A stretch of DNA of 64,000 bases from Clostridiales bacterium (GTDB lineage: Bacteria; Bacillota; Clostridia; Saccharofermentanales; Saccharofermentanaceae), in NCBI GenBank assembly GCA_017940895.1, contig JAGAXM010000015.1:29381-93380 (forward strand), read 5' to 3'. Below are positions 1 through 8,305 of the stretch, piece by piece (the first letter of the stretch is position 1; every line of letters starts with the position of its first letter). A program made the translations under genes and the position numbers. The notes under the pieces were generated by a model. It did not search any database. It was not told where the DNA came from and worked only from the letters and a program-made list of their open reading frames with translations.

Positions 1-769
1 GATATGTCATGACGAAGATGACGGCGGCACACACGGGCATCAGAAGCCACGAGAACACCCGGCGCAATGTCTTCTTTATCTCGAATCCTTTTCGGGAAGC
101 GATCTTAATTACGAGCATCAGAAGCAGCATCAGGACCGCACCCGCCATGTCCGCCCTCGCCGACGTAAAGCAATAGAACACGGCGAAAACCGCGCCCGCG
201 CCTGCTATCTCCCAATACGTAATGCGCTTCCATCTTAAGATGAAGTATGTGACCGCAAGATAGAATATGTGGGCAAAGCAGTCGGTAGGATAGATGATGC
301 CGAGCGAATGACGAAGGTTCTCTTCCTCACCGTAGTTTGTCAGGAACGTGTAATCGACTATGACGCCCGTCTGCGAGCAGACAAGCGCAAGCAGGCTTAT
401 AAACGCACCCGTGAATACATAAAGTATTCCGATCTTCCTGAAAGACACCCTGTAAGCGCCGCCTGTTATAAGAGCCGCATCGAGCACCATCAGGTCGCCT
501 CTGGATACAAAGAAGAACAATCCGAGTCCCATAAAAGCCGCAAGAGTGCTCGCGAGAGCGACTCCGGTTTCTTTACGGTAATACCACAGCCGATAAAGAA
601 AGCAGAAGCACAGCACTCCCCTTACCATGCTGTAGACCGCACCCGGAATATCGAGTGAGAATGTTGTCGTCTGAAGATAGAAGAAGATCAGATAGCACGT
701 AAAACCTGCGAGGTACAATGCCTCAGACATAAGTTTCCCGTCGCCAAACGATCTTTTAAGGAACGTCAC
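1..769 (-). CDS. Polytopic membrane protein, O-antigen/EPS polymerase-like (partial, runs off left edge)
   Basis: An open frame runs from a GTG at 769 to the window edge with no stop, giving about 256 residues, so the C-terminus is missing. An in-frame ATG at 730 is an alternative start. The GTG overlaps the stop codon of the upstream sugar transferase by 3 bases (stop 766-768), which suggests translational coupling. The protein is strongly hydrophobic with several membrane spans and contains a short SARADMAG stretch before a helix, resembling the loop seen in Wzy/O-antigen ligase proteins. The neighbouring priming glycosyltransferase supports a role in polysaccharide polymerisation or ligation. 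The function is inferred from this weak resemblance and context; another EPS membrane protein is possible. Confidence 0.6.
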   Translation of the reverse strand, partial: MTFLKRSFGDGKLMSEALYLAGFTCYLIFFYLQTTTFSLDIPGAVYSMVRGVLCFCFLYRLWYYRKETGVALASTLAAFMGLGLFFFVSRGDLMVLDAALITGGAYRVSFRKIGILYVFTGAFISLLALVCSQTGVIVDYTFLTNYGEEENLRHSLGIIYPTDCFAHIFYLAVTYFILRWKRITYWEIAGAGAVFAVFYCFTSARADMAGAVLMLLLMLVIKIASRKGFEIKKTLRRVFSWLLMPVCAAVIFVMTY

Positions 770-2184
770 TTTGATCCCTTCATTCCCAATACAGTGCCTA
801 TAGTCTTAAAAAATATCTTAATATCGAGACCCAGGCTGAAGTTTCGTATGTATTCGTTATCGAGTCTGACTATCTCTTCGAAGTCCTTGATATCGGATCT
901 TCCCGACACCTGCCACATACCCGTAAGTCCGGGCTTCATGGCAAGTCGGCTCATGTGGTGACGCTTGTAGTTCTCATACTCGTCAAGCGTCGGGGGACGC
1001 GTTCCGATAAGAGACATGTCGCCCTTGAAGATGTTCCAGAACTGCGGAAGCTCATCGATACTGGCCTTACGCATGAAGTTGCCTGCAGGGAAGATTCTCG
1101 GATCATTCTCCATCTTGAACATGAGTCCCTTCATCTCATTCTGGGACATAAGTTCTTTCTTACGTTCCTCCGCATCGACATACATTGTACGGAACTTATA
1201 CATGGTAAAGATCTTGCCGTTCTTACCCGCTCTTTTCTGCTTGAAGAAAACGGGACCCGGTGCCTGCATCTTGATGATGGGCGCGAGGAACACGGTAAGT
1301 ATCGCAGTTAAGATTAGACCTATGATCGAGAAGAAGATGTCACAGATTCTCTTGATCAGAAGTTCTCCCATCGTCGCACGTGATATCGTGGATGTGATAA
1401 CGGTATAGTTGCCGATCTGATTAAGCGTCGCATTGTACATATTCGGAGTCTCGAGATCCATCGCGCGGTGAACCGTGATACCCATGTTGATAAATGCAGA
1501 CGCGAGGCTTCCTCCGGACTTTGTGAGCATGAACACATCGTTTATCGGATGAAGCTTAACGTAATCGAGCATCTCCTTGCGCTTAATGACCGGGATGCCC
1601 ATAAACTCACGCTCTTCATAGGCATCGGTAAAGATGATGCCCTTGAAGTGATAGAAGCCGCTGTTGTTCTTCTGCAAAGTATCGACAAAAGTCTCCGCAG
1701 TATCAGTCTGCGCTACAATAAGAACCCCGGAAGAATCGCTGCCGTCAAGGAATTTGATCCTTAATATCTGCTTCCTGAAAGTTCGAAGCAGCATCATTAT
1801 CGCGATCGAGAATACGAAGAAATAACCGATCATCAATCGCGAATAGATAGCGGATACCTTGATCACATACAGGAATGTGAACAGGGTAAACAGTATCTCG
1901 GAATTGATTATCACAACATGCCAGAACTCTTTAGGGTGATTCCTCTTTACGATACCCGTATGAGGTCCCGTAAAGAGCATAAACACAAGATATGCGAGTA
2001 TAAGAACAACGTTAACCAGTCTGAACGCTTTCGAATCGTCGGCGGAATTGTCCGTTATGATCCTGATAAAGTCGGACAGACCGTATCTCGTGATTATGGC
2101 TAACACAAAAGCGATCTCTATGCTGAAGAGATCTAAGAATATGAAATCAAGATGTTTGATCCTTGAATCGGCTTTGGCGTCCAT
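766..2184 (-). CDS. Exopolysaccharide polyprenyl glycosylphosphotransferase (priming sugar transferase)
   Basis: 472 residues. Transfers a sugar-1-phosphate from a nucleotide sugar to undecaprenyl phosphate at the inner membrane, the first step of EPS or capsule repeat assembly. The N-terminal half has four to five predicted membrane helices and a central CoA-binding-like region. The C-terminal catalytic domain (about residues 275-472) starts with the KRICD membrane-associated helix and carries the family signatures KQKRAGKNG, MYKFRTMYVDAE, RKASIDELPQ, SLIGTRPP and KPGLTGMWQVSGRS. This is the WbaP/WcaJ family. It lies 9 bases after ppiB and overlaps the next membrane protein. The donor sugar cannot be told from sequence. 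Confidence 0.93.
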   Translation of the reverse strand: MDAKADSRIKHLDFIFLDLFSIEIAFVLAIITRYGLSDFIRIITDNSADDSKAFRLVNVVLILAYLVFMLFTGPHTGIVKRNHPKEFWHVVIINSEILFTLFTFLYVIKVSAIYSRLMIGYFFVFSIAIMMLLRTFRKQILRIKFLDGSDSSGVLIVAQTDTAETFVDTLQKNNSGFYHFKGIIFTDAYEEREFMGIPVIKRKEMLDYVKLHPINDVFMLTKSGGSLASAFINMGITVHRAMDLETPNMYNATLNQIGNYTVITSTISRATMGELLIKRICDIFFSIIGLILTAILTVFLAPIIKMQAPGPVFFKQKRAGKNGKIFTMYKFRTMYVDAEERKKELMSQNEMKGLMFKMENDPRIFPAGNFMRKASIDELPQFWNIFKGDMSLIGTRPPTLDEYENYKRHHMSRLAMKPGLTGMWQVSGRSDIKDFEEIVRLDNEYIRNFSLGLDIKIFFKTIGTVLGMKGSK

Positions 2185-2193
2185 CAGGAGAGC

Positions 2194-2679
2194 TTATACC
2201 TCTACAGACATTATCTCGATAACAACAGGCTCAAGAGGCTTGTCATTGTAGTCCGTCTTAACGGAAGCTACCTTGTCTACTACCTCGATACCCTCGATAA
2301 CCTTGCCGAAAGCGGCATACTGGCCGTCAAGATGAGGAGCATCCTCATGCATGATGAAGAACTGGGATCCTGCCGAGTCGGGCATCATGGATCTTGCCAT
2401 GGAGAGCACGCCTCTTGTGTGGATGAGGCTGTTCGGCACGCCGTTAGCAGCGAACTCGCCCTTGATGGAATATCCGGGGCCGCCCATACCCGTACCTTCG
2501 GGATCGCCGCCCTGAATCATGAATCCGGGAATGATCCTGTGGAAAGTAAGTCCGTTATAGAAACCGGAACCTGCGAGCTTAACAAAGTTCTCTACTGTTA
2601 TAGGTGCGATCTCGGGATAAAGCTCAGCCTTGATGTCGCCCATGTCCTTGATCTTGATAGTTACGATAGGATTTGCCAT
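2194..2679 (-). CDS. ppiB: Peptidyl-prolyl cis-trans isomerase, cyclophilin type
   Basis: 161 residues, usual for a single-domain bacterial cyclophilin. Catalyses proline cis-trans isomerisation in protein folding. Family motifs are clear: FHRIIPGFMIQGGDP with the catalytic Arg, GSQFFI and HLDGQYAAFGKV. There is no signal peptide, so the protein is cytoplasmic. It lies 12 bases after pncB and 9 bases before the sugar transferase, so all three may share a transcript; the grouping has no obvious functional logic. Confidence 0.95.
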   Translation of the reverse strand: MANPIVTIKIKDMGDIKAELYPEIAPITVENFVKLAGSGFYNGLTFHRIIPGFMIQGGDPEGTGMGGPGYSIKGEFAANGVPNSLIHTRGVLSMARSMMPDSAGSQFFIMHEDAPHLDGQYAAFGKVIEGIEVVDKVASVKTDYNDKPLEPVVIEIMSVEV

Positions 2680-2691
2680 TATTCTTACCTC

Positions 2692-4149
2692 TTATTTCTT
2701 GTTTCTGAATCCTCTTAAGATATCATCTCTGATCTGCCAGAGCTTCGGTGAAAGATCCACATAATAGTTATGAGGATTCTCGAATCTCTTTACGGCATCC
2801 CACAAAGTATCGAGCTGCTTGGTGCAGTAGTTCCTGATCTCGGTGATCGAAGGCTTATTATATACGAGCTCGCCGTTTCTGAATACCTCTACGAGGATCT
2901 TCTTCGTCGTATAGTTTGTCAACGTCTTCGCCTTCCACGTCTCAACGGGATCGAAGATCTCATACGGCTCGCCGTCGGGAATGGGCTCACCCTTCACGAA
3001 AAGAACATCTGCCAGAGCCTTGCCCGTCTCCTTGTCATAGAATCTTACGATCTCCTTATCGCAGGGAGTCGTAACCTTGGCTGTCGTCTCGGAGATCTTC
3101 ATCTTAGGGATGACGTTACCGTCATCGTCCTCTACTGCAGCGATCTTATAAACGCCTCCGAAGACAGGCTCCGCCTTGGATGTGATAAGTCTCTCGCCGA
3201 CGCCGAAGGAATCGATGCATGCACCCTGTGAGATCAGGTCTCTTATGAGGTACTCGTCAAGTGCATTGGATACAGTGATCTTACAGTCCGTAAGTCCTGC
3301 CTCATCGAGCATCTTTCTTGCCTTCTGAGTCATATATGTAAGGTCACCGGAATCGATTCTGATACCGAGAAGTCTCTTACCCATAGGCTCGAGCACTTCG
3401 TGTGCGCATCTGATCGCATTAGGAATACCGGACTTCAATACGTCATATGTATCTACAAGAAGCAGGCACTTATCCGGATAGGATTCGGCATAAGCCTTAA
3501 ATGCCTCGAACTCATCGTCGTAGAGCATGACCCACGAGTGAGCCATCGTTCCGGACAACGGAATATCGAACTGCTGTCCGCAGATAGTACAGGACGTTCC
3601 TGCAGCACCCGCGATATATGCGGCACGCGCACCGAGAACCGAAGCGTCGAAGCCCTGTGCTCTTCTGGCACCGAACTCCATGATCGGTCTGCCCTCTGCA
3701 GCACGTACTATTCTGGCTGTCTTAGTGGCAATAAGAGTCTGGTGGTTGATTGTACAAAGAAGAGCCGTCTCGAGAAGCTGAGCCTGAAGCGCAGGTCCTC
3801 TTACCTTTATAAGAGGCTCTCTGGGGAATACGGGAGTTCCCTCCGGTACAGCCCATACGTCACATGTGAACTTGAAGTTCCTTAAGTAATTGATGAATTT
3901 GTCATCAAAGCCGTATCCGCTTAAAAACTTAAGGTCCTCTTCAGTAAAGTGAAGATTCGAAAGATAATCTATAACCTGCTCAAGACCTGCCATAATGGCA
4001 TATCCGCCCTGCTCAGGTATATTTCTGAAGAATACATCGAAGTAAACGATCTTCTCTGCCTTGCCGTCGTCAAGGTAACCCTTGCCCATGGTAAGCTCAT
4101 AGAAGTCAGTCAGCATCGTCATATTGGTTCTGTCATTCCAGCCGTTCAT
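2692..4149 (-). CDS. pncB: Nicotinate phosphoribosyltransferase
   Basis: About 485 residues from the ATG at 4149, which has an AAGGAGG ribosome site at good spacing; the frame is open further upstream, but that part runs through a terminator hairpin and is not coding. Joins nicotinate to PRPP, with ATP hydrolysis, to make nicotinate mononucleotide for NAD salvage. The N-terminus MTMLTDFYELTM and the FGARRAQG and GTMAHSWVM motifs are typical; the His in the latter is the residue phosphorylated by ATP in this family. FGVGERLITS and GGVYKIAA near the C-terminus also fit. First gene of a pncB-ppiB-sugar transferase unit. Confidence 0.95.
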   Translation of the reverse strand: MNGWNDRTNMTMLTDFYELTMGKGYLDDGKAEKIVYFDVFFRNIPEQGGYAIMAGLEQVIDYLSNLHFTEEDLKFLSGYGFDDKFINYLRNFKFTCDVWAVPEGTPVFPREPLIKVRGPALQAQLLETALLCTINHQTLIATKTARIVRAAEGRPIMEFGARRAQGFDASVLGARAAYIAGAAGTSCTICGQQFDIPLSGTMAHSWVMLYDDEFEAFKAYAESYPDKCLLLVDTYDVLKSGIPNAIRCAHEVLEPMGKRLLGIRIDSGDLTYMTQKARKMLDEAGLTDCKITVSNALDEYLIRDLISQGACIDSFGVGERLITSKAEPVFGGVYKIAAVEDDDGNVIPKMKISETTAKVTTPCDKEIVRFYDKETGKALADVLFVKGEPIPDGEPYEIFDPVETWKAKTLTNYTTKKILVEVFRNGELVYNKPSITEIRNYCTKQLDTLWDAVKRFENPHNYYVDLSPKLWQIRDDILRGFRNKK

Positions 4150-4177
4150 ATGCGACCTCCTTAAATTGCTCACTAAA

Positions 4178-4205
4178 AAGCTCCGGGGGATTCCCCCGGA
4201 GCTTT
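4178..4205 (-). terminator. Rho-independent terminator after the SPFH gene
   Basis: A perfect 13-bp stem (AAAGCTCCGGGGG / CCCCCGGAGCTTT) with a 2-nt loop, followed on the minus strand by a short U run. It lies between the SPFH gene stop (4232) and pncB (4149). It also sits immediately downstream of the likely pncB -10 box, so it may additionally form the 5' end of pncB mRNA. Confidence 0.85.
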
Positions 4206-4206
4206 G

Positions 4207-4215
4207 ATTATACCA
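4207..4215 (-). promoter_or_regulatory. Extended -10 promoter for pncB
   Basis: On the minus strand the sequence reads TGGTATAAT, an extended -10 element. The -35 region at proper spacing (TTAATA) is weak. The predicted start near 4200 falls inside the 5' arm of the terminator hairpin. Confidence 0.55.
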
Positions 4216-4231
4216 TTCTTTATTATTCTTA

Positions 4232-5116
4232 TTAAGACTTAATGATCTCCTTAACGGATGTGGCAAGTCCTGCAACGCCCTGGAGCTCTGAAGGAATGAT
4301 GATCTTCGTAGCCTGACCGTTAGCGATCTTCTCCATAGCCTCGAGGGAACGGATCTTAACGAGTCCGTCGTCAGCCTGTACATCCTTGATCATCTGCAGA
4401 CCCTGAGCCTTAGCCTCGTTGATCTTGAGGATAGCCTCTGCCTGACCTTCTGCCTCGCGGATAGCTGCCTCTTTACGAGCCTCGGCACGGAGGATAGCGG
4501 ACATCTTCTCACCCTCTGCCTCACGGATAGCTGCTTCCTTCTTACCTTCTGCAATGAGGATAGCCTCTCTCTTCTCTCGCTCAGCCTTCATCTGCTTCTC
4601 CATCGCCATCTGAATTTCCTTAGGCGGGATGATGTTCTTAAGCTCAACTCTGTTAACCTTGATACCCCAACGGTCTGTCTCGTCGTCGAGGATCTCTCTC
4701 ATCTTTGTGTTGATGATGTCACGGGATGTGAGTGTCTGGTCGAGCTCGAGTTCACCGATGATGTTACGAAGTGTTGTAGCAGAAAGGTTCTCGATAGCAA
4801 GGATAGGACGCTCAATTCCGTATGTATAGAGCTTAGGATCGAGTACCTGATAGAAAACAATGGTATCGATCTGCATTGTAACGTTATCTTTTGTGATAAC
4901 GGCCTGAGGAGCAAAGTCTGCAACCTTCTCCTTAAGGGAGATCCTCTTGGCAACCTTATCGATGAAAGGGACCTTCATATGGAATCCCGTATCGAATGTA
5001 GCCTTGTAAGTACCGAAACGCTCGATGATATGCGTTGTTGCCTGAGGAACGATATCGATCGACAGTACTGCCAAAACGATAAATACAACTGCAATGATAA
5101 TGATTACTGTAACCAC
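4232..5116 (-). CDS. SPFH/band 7 membrane protein (stomatin/QmcA-like)
   Basis: 294 residues. One N-terminal membrane helix (residues 2-20) is followed by the SPFH domain (IVPQATTHIIERFGTY, NIIPPKEIQ) and a long charged coiled coil (about residues 170-250) with repeated AAIREAEG units, then a short C-terminal segment. Such proteins oligomerise in the membrane and scaffold microdomains or regulate proteases. It starts 3 bases after the NfeD-like gene; SPFH/NfeD pairs are a well-known conserved operon. It is followed by a strong terminator. The exact cargo is unknown. Confidence 0.9.
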   Translation of the reverse strand: MVTVIIIIAVVFIVLAVLSIDIVPQATTHIIERFGTYKATFDTGFHMKVPFIDKVAKRISLKEKVADFAPQAVITKDNVTMQIDTIVFYQVLDPKLYTYGIERPILAIENLSATTLRNIIGELELDQTLTSRDIINTKMREILDDETDRWGIKVNRVELKNIIPPKEIQMAMEKQMKAEREKREAILIAEGKKEAAIREAEGEKMSAILRAEARKEAAIREAEGQAEAILKINEAKAQGLQMIKDVQADDGLVKIRSLEAMEKIANGQATKIIIPSELQGVAGLATSVKEIIKS

Positions 5117-5119
5117 TGT

Positions 5120-5572
5120 TTAAGCCTCCTTGATTTCCTCGACCAGGAGCTTTACGCCCTCGGTCTTGATTACCTTAACCTTTGCGCCTTCGGGGATGAC
5201 CTTGTTAGGGTCGGATGTCTTGGCGCTCCAGACATCTCCTCTAACCTTGACCTGACCCTTGGACTCGAGTGTGTTAATCTCTTTGATAACAACCGCCTCT
5301 TCTCCGAAGAGTCTGTCGGCATTCGTCGCATTCTCTTTCTGCGCATGACGCGCGTCGAGCTGGGGTTTGATCCACTTGAGACAAATAAAGAAGCATACGA
5401 TCGATACTATAACCATGACGGCAATCTGGATTCCGACATTGGCACCGAAGTATGCACATACCGCAGCTGCCAGACTTCCGACTGCACACCACACGGTAGT
5501 AAGTCCCAATGTGATGCCTTCTATTACGATGAATACCACCATAAGTATAAGCCATAAGATCCACATTTCCAT
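5120..5572 (-). CDS. NfeD-like membrane protein
   Basis: About 150 residues from the ATG at 5572, chosen because an AAGGGAGG site lies 8 bases upstream; longer in-frame starts would read through the promoter. Two or three N-terminal membrane helices (MEMWILWLILMVVF onward) precede a C-terminal OB-fold-like domain with GEEAVVIKEI, KGQVKVRGDVWSA and GAKVKVIKTEGVKLLVE, the typical NfeD soluble domain. It is cotranscribed with the SPFH gene 3 bases downstream and probably binds it in the membrane. Confidence 0.88.
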   Translation of the reverse strand: MEMWILWLILMVVFIVIEGITLGLTTVWCAVGSLAAAVCAYFGANVGIQIAVMVIVSIVCFFICLKWIKPQLDARHAQKENATNADRLFGEEAVVIKEINTLESKGQVKVRGDVWSAKTSDPNKVIPEGAKVKVIKTEGVKLLVEEIKEA

Positions 5573-5606
5573 GACATTTCCCTCCCTTTCCATCAGAGTT
5601 ATCCCA

Positions 5607-5635
5607 ATTATATACACGGGGAAATGCCCATACAA
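5607..5635 (-). promoter_or_regulatory. Promoter of the NfeD-SPFH operon
   Basis: Minus strand TTGTAT (5630-5635), 17-bp spacer, TATAAT (5607-5612). It lies 35 bases upstream of the NfeD start codon, between truA and NfeD. Confidence 0.7.
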
Positions 5636-5669
5636 TGAATTCGGACCCGATTTAAACAAGTCTTAAACT

Positions 5670-6434
5670 TTACTTATTTTGCTTAATACTTTCCCAATCG
5701 TAGAACACTTCTTCCAGCGTCAGACCTTCGGGCGGCAGCGTCTTTCCGGCGTGTTCGCGGTCGCACGAAGCGATAACTTCGGGGATCTTGTCGGGTGCGA
5801 TCTTGCCCTGCCCGACATAAAGCAGAGTGCCGGCGATAATGCGCACCATGTTATAAAGAAATGCTTCGCCCGTAACTTCGATCTCTATAAGACCGTTCGC
5901 GCCGCTTCTTACCTCAACGTGATTGAGTCTGCGCACAGTCGTATTCTGCGAGCCTCCCGCAGCGCAGAATGCAGCGAAGTCATGCTCCCCTTCAAAGAGG
6001 GGAGCCGCCTTTTTCATTGCTTCCACGTCAAGCCTGCCCGTAACAAAATGTGAGTAACGTGAGACCAAAGGGTGCCTTACGGAGCCGTGCATGATCCTGT
6101 AGATATAACGCTTACCCTGCGAGTCGAAACGCGCATTAAAGTCATCGCGCACATCATATGCTGCGATAACGGCAACGTCTTCCGGAAGCAGCGCATTACA
6201 TGCAAGAGGAAGCTTTTCGCAGGGAATATTAAACGGGACCTTAGCGGAGCAGACCAGGCCGCGCGCATGTACGCCGGCGTCTGTCCGGGAAGATCCCGTG
6301 ACTTTAATCTCTTCTTTATAAAGTGTTGTGAGTGCTCTTTGAATCTCTTCCTGTACGGACCTTCCGTTGTCCTGGATCTGCCAGCCGACAAAGTCGGTTC
6401 CGTCGAATTCGATTACAAGAGCGACCGAAGGCAT
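5670..6434 (-). CDS. truA: tRNA pseudouridine(38-40) synthase
   Basis: 254 residues, normal length. Converts U38-U40 in the anticodon stem of many tRNAs to pseudouridine. The N-terminus VALVIEFDGTDFVGWQ and the active-site segment GSSRTDAGVHARG with the catalytic Asp are clear; EAFLYNMVRIIAGTLL is the conserved C-terminal motif. It follows the ROK kinase gene by 3 bases with no obvious ribosome site, so it is likely translated by coupling. In many Firmicutes truA follows ecfT directly; here the kinase is inserted between them. Confidence 0.95.
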   Translation of the reverse strand: MPSVALVIEFDGTDFVGWQIQDNGRSVQEEIQRALTTLYKEEIKVTGSSRTDAGVHARGLVCSAKVPFNIPCEKLPLACNALLPEDVAVIAAYDVRDDFNARFDSQGKRYIYRIMHGSVRHPLVSRYSHFVTGRLDVEAMKKAAPLFEGEHDFAAFCAAGGSQNTTVRRLNHVEVRSGANGLIEIEVTGEAFLYNMVRIIAGTLLYVGQGKIAPDKIPEVIASCDREHAGKTLPPEGLTLEEVFYDWESIKQNK

Positions 6435-6437
6435 CTA

Positions 6438-7421
6438 TCAGCAGGCTGTACCGTCGAGGTTCTTGTCGAAGCAGTTCATACCCATCATGGCAGCGCCGAC
6501 GATACCTGCGTCGTTACCCATCTGGGCAAGAGCGATCCTTGTCTTCTTAACGCCGGGGCCGAAGAACGGACGGCTCATTGTCTTCTCCTGCAAAGGTACG
6601 AGGAGAGGATCGCCTTCGTTACAGATTCCGCCGCCTACTACGAGGACCTCAGGCATGAATGTATTGATGGCGTTGGCAAGTCCGTCAGCAAGGTAATCGG
6701 TGTACTTGTCGATAACTTCATCAGCAGCCTTGTCACCCATTCTCTGAGCGATGAATGCAACCTTACCGTTAACCTTACCGAGATCCTTGATTACATCGTT
6801 GAGCTTGGAATCGGGATTAGCCTCTGCAGCTTCCTTTGTGATTCTTACGAGAGCGGAAGCGGAAGCATAAGCCTCGAAGCAGCCCTTACGTCCGCATGAG
6901 CACTGCTCACCGCCGCTGACGAGAACTGTATGACCGAACTCGGAACCTGCCTGGTTGAATCCGGAATAGATCGATCCGTTGATGATGACACCTGCACCTA
7001 CGCCGGTACCGAGTGTGATCGTAACTGAATCCTTAACGCCCTTTGCAGCACCTGCAACAGCCTCAGCCATTGCTGCGCAGTTAGCGTCATTATCGATATA
7101 TACAGGAAGATCGATGACTTCTCTGATGATCTTTCTCATCGGAGCATTGACGAAAGGAAGGTTCTTGGCATAAACAAGAAGACCTGCCTCGTTGTCGGGG
7201 GTTCCGGGAGATCCGATACCTATAGCGGAAATATCCTCCTTCTTAAGTCCTGCCTCAGCGATAACCTGAACGGCAAGATTACCCATGTCCTTGATAATAT
7301 CCTCACAGGGTCTGTCTGCATTAGTCTTGATACTGGACTTGTTCAACATCTTACCCTGATCGTCTACGATACCCGCCTTGATGTTAGTTCCACCCAGATC
7401 GATACCAACATAATATGCCAT
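6438..7421 (-). CDS. ROK-family glucokinase
   Basis: 327 residues. Likely phosphorylates glucose with ATP to feed glycolysis. The phosphate-binding N-terminus GIDLGGTNIKAGIVD, the catalytic INDANCAA-like segment (YIDNDANCAAMAE), TLGTGVGAGVIING and the zinc-binding CSCGRKGCFEAYAS of ROK enzymes are all present. There is no N-terminal helix-turn-helix, so it is a kinase rather than a ROK repressor. A good ribosome site (GAAGGAG) precedes the ATG. It sits between ecfT and truA; other hexose specificity cannot be excluded. Confidence 0.88.
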   Translation of the reverse strand: MAYYVGIDLGGTNIKAGIVDDQGKMLNKSSIKTNADRPCEDIIKDMGNLAVQVIAEAGLKKEDISAIGIGSPGTPDNEAGLLVYAKNLPFVNAPMRKIIREVIDLPVYIDNDANCAAMAEAVAGAAKGVKDSVTITLGTGVGAGVIINGSIYSGFNQAGSEFGHTVLVSGGEQCSCGRKGCFEAYASASALVRITKEAAEANPDSKLNDVIKDLGKVNGKVAFIAQRMGDKAADEVIDKYTDYLADGLANAINTFMPEVLVVGGGICNEGDPLLVPLQEKTMSRPFFGPGVKKTRIALAQMGNDAGIVGAAMMGMNCFDKNLDGTAC

Positions 7422-7458
7422 CTGATGATTCTCCTTCGTAAAGCTTATTAGCTCCGTA

Positions 7459-7467
7459 ATTTTATCA
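7459..7467 (-). promoter_or_regulatory. Possible extended -10 promoter for the ROK kinase
   Basis: Minus strand TGATAAAAT, matching an extended -10 (TGnTAtAAT-like), in the 74-bp gap between ecfT and the kinase. No good -35 is seen. Confidence 0.4.
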
Positions 7468-7495
7468 CATTTTTCTGACAGTGAGTATGCTGTGT

Positions 7496-8305
7496 TTATA
7501 TAAAATAGATGTCCGTTCCGATAAGTACTGCGGCACCCGCCAGGAACAGCACGAACACCACAATATCTCTTCCCTTTATCTTAAGAGGATTAAGCTTAGT
7601 TCTGTTGTTTCCTCCGCGGTAGCACCTCGCATCCATCGCGACTGCAAGATCCTCCGCGCGCTTGAATGATGAGACGAACAGCGGGATCAGAACCGTTATA
7701 TATCCCTTAAGTTTATTAAGCGCTGTACCCGTGTCGTAATTCGCACCGCGGCTCTCCTGCGCCTTCATTATCTTATCCGTTTCTTCTATCAGTGTCGGTA
7801 TGAACCTTAATGCGATCGACATCATCATGGACGCCTCATGCACCGGCACCTTGAACACCTTAAGAGGAGACATAAGAGACTCGAGTGCATCCGCGATCTT
7901 AAGAGGTGTTGTTGTCAAAGTCAGGAATACCGATGTCGACAGGATGAGGAATATAAGTCTTAATGACATGAGCACCGCCTTGGACACACCAACATCGGTA
8001 ACTTCAATAAACCTCCACGACCAAAGGATCTCACCCTGCTTAATAGTGAATATATTCAGTACGAATATAAACAGCGCGAGCGGTATCACGGGCTTTAATG
8101 TCGACCATGTAACGCTAAGCGGTATCTTTGCCGTAATAAGCTGGATCATCGTCAAAGCGAACAACGCGATCAAAGCCTGCGGGGTTCCGATAACGAACAC
8201 CGCCACAAGATAGACGATATAGAGGATAATCTTGAGGCGCGGATCCGTCTCATGCAGAACGGAGCGCGTATCAACAAAACGGCCGAGACTGATATCGCTT
8301 AACAT
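7496..8305 (-). CDS. ecfT: ECF transporter transmembrane component EcfT
   Basis: 269 residues. Membrane-spanning T component that couples ATP hydrolysis to substrate-binding S components importing vitamins and other micronutrients. Several hydrophobic helices are visible, and the two coupling helices carry the family motifs with Ala-Arg-Gly-like segments (ESRGANYDTG and MDARCYRGG). The ATG at 8305 lies inside the end of the ATPase gene (7-bp overlap) behind a GAGGTG site, showing translational coupling. No S component is encoded nearby, so the module probably serves several dispersed S components (group II). Confidence 0.93.
   Translation of the reverse strand: MLSDISLGRFVDTRSVLHETDPRLKIILYIVYLVAVFVIGTPQALIALFALTMIQLITAKIPLSVTWSTLKPVIPLALFIFVLNIFTIKQGEILWSWRFIEVTDVGVSKAVLMSLRLIFLILSTSVFLTLTTTPLKIADALESLMSPLKVFKVPVHEASMMMSIALRFIPTLIEETDKIMKAQESRGANYDTGTALNKLKGYITVLIPLFVSSFKRAEDLAVAMDARCYRGGNNRTKLNPLKIKGRDIVVFVLFLAGAAVLIGTDIYFI

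Noticed and set aside
269..658. Plus-strand open frame at the left edge
   Set aside because: The minus strand has a longer open frame with consistent membrane-protein sequence running to the edge, so this is its shadow.
4150..4383. Upstream extension of pncB to a longer protein
   Set aside because: The extra sequence would translate the terminator hairpin and part of the SPFH gene; the ATG at 4149 has a strong ribosome site.
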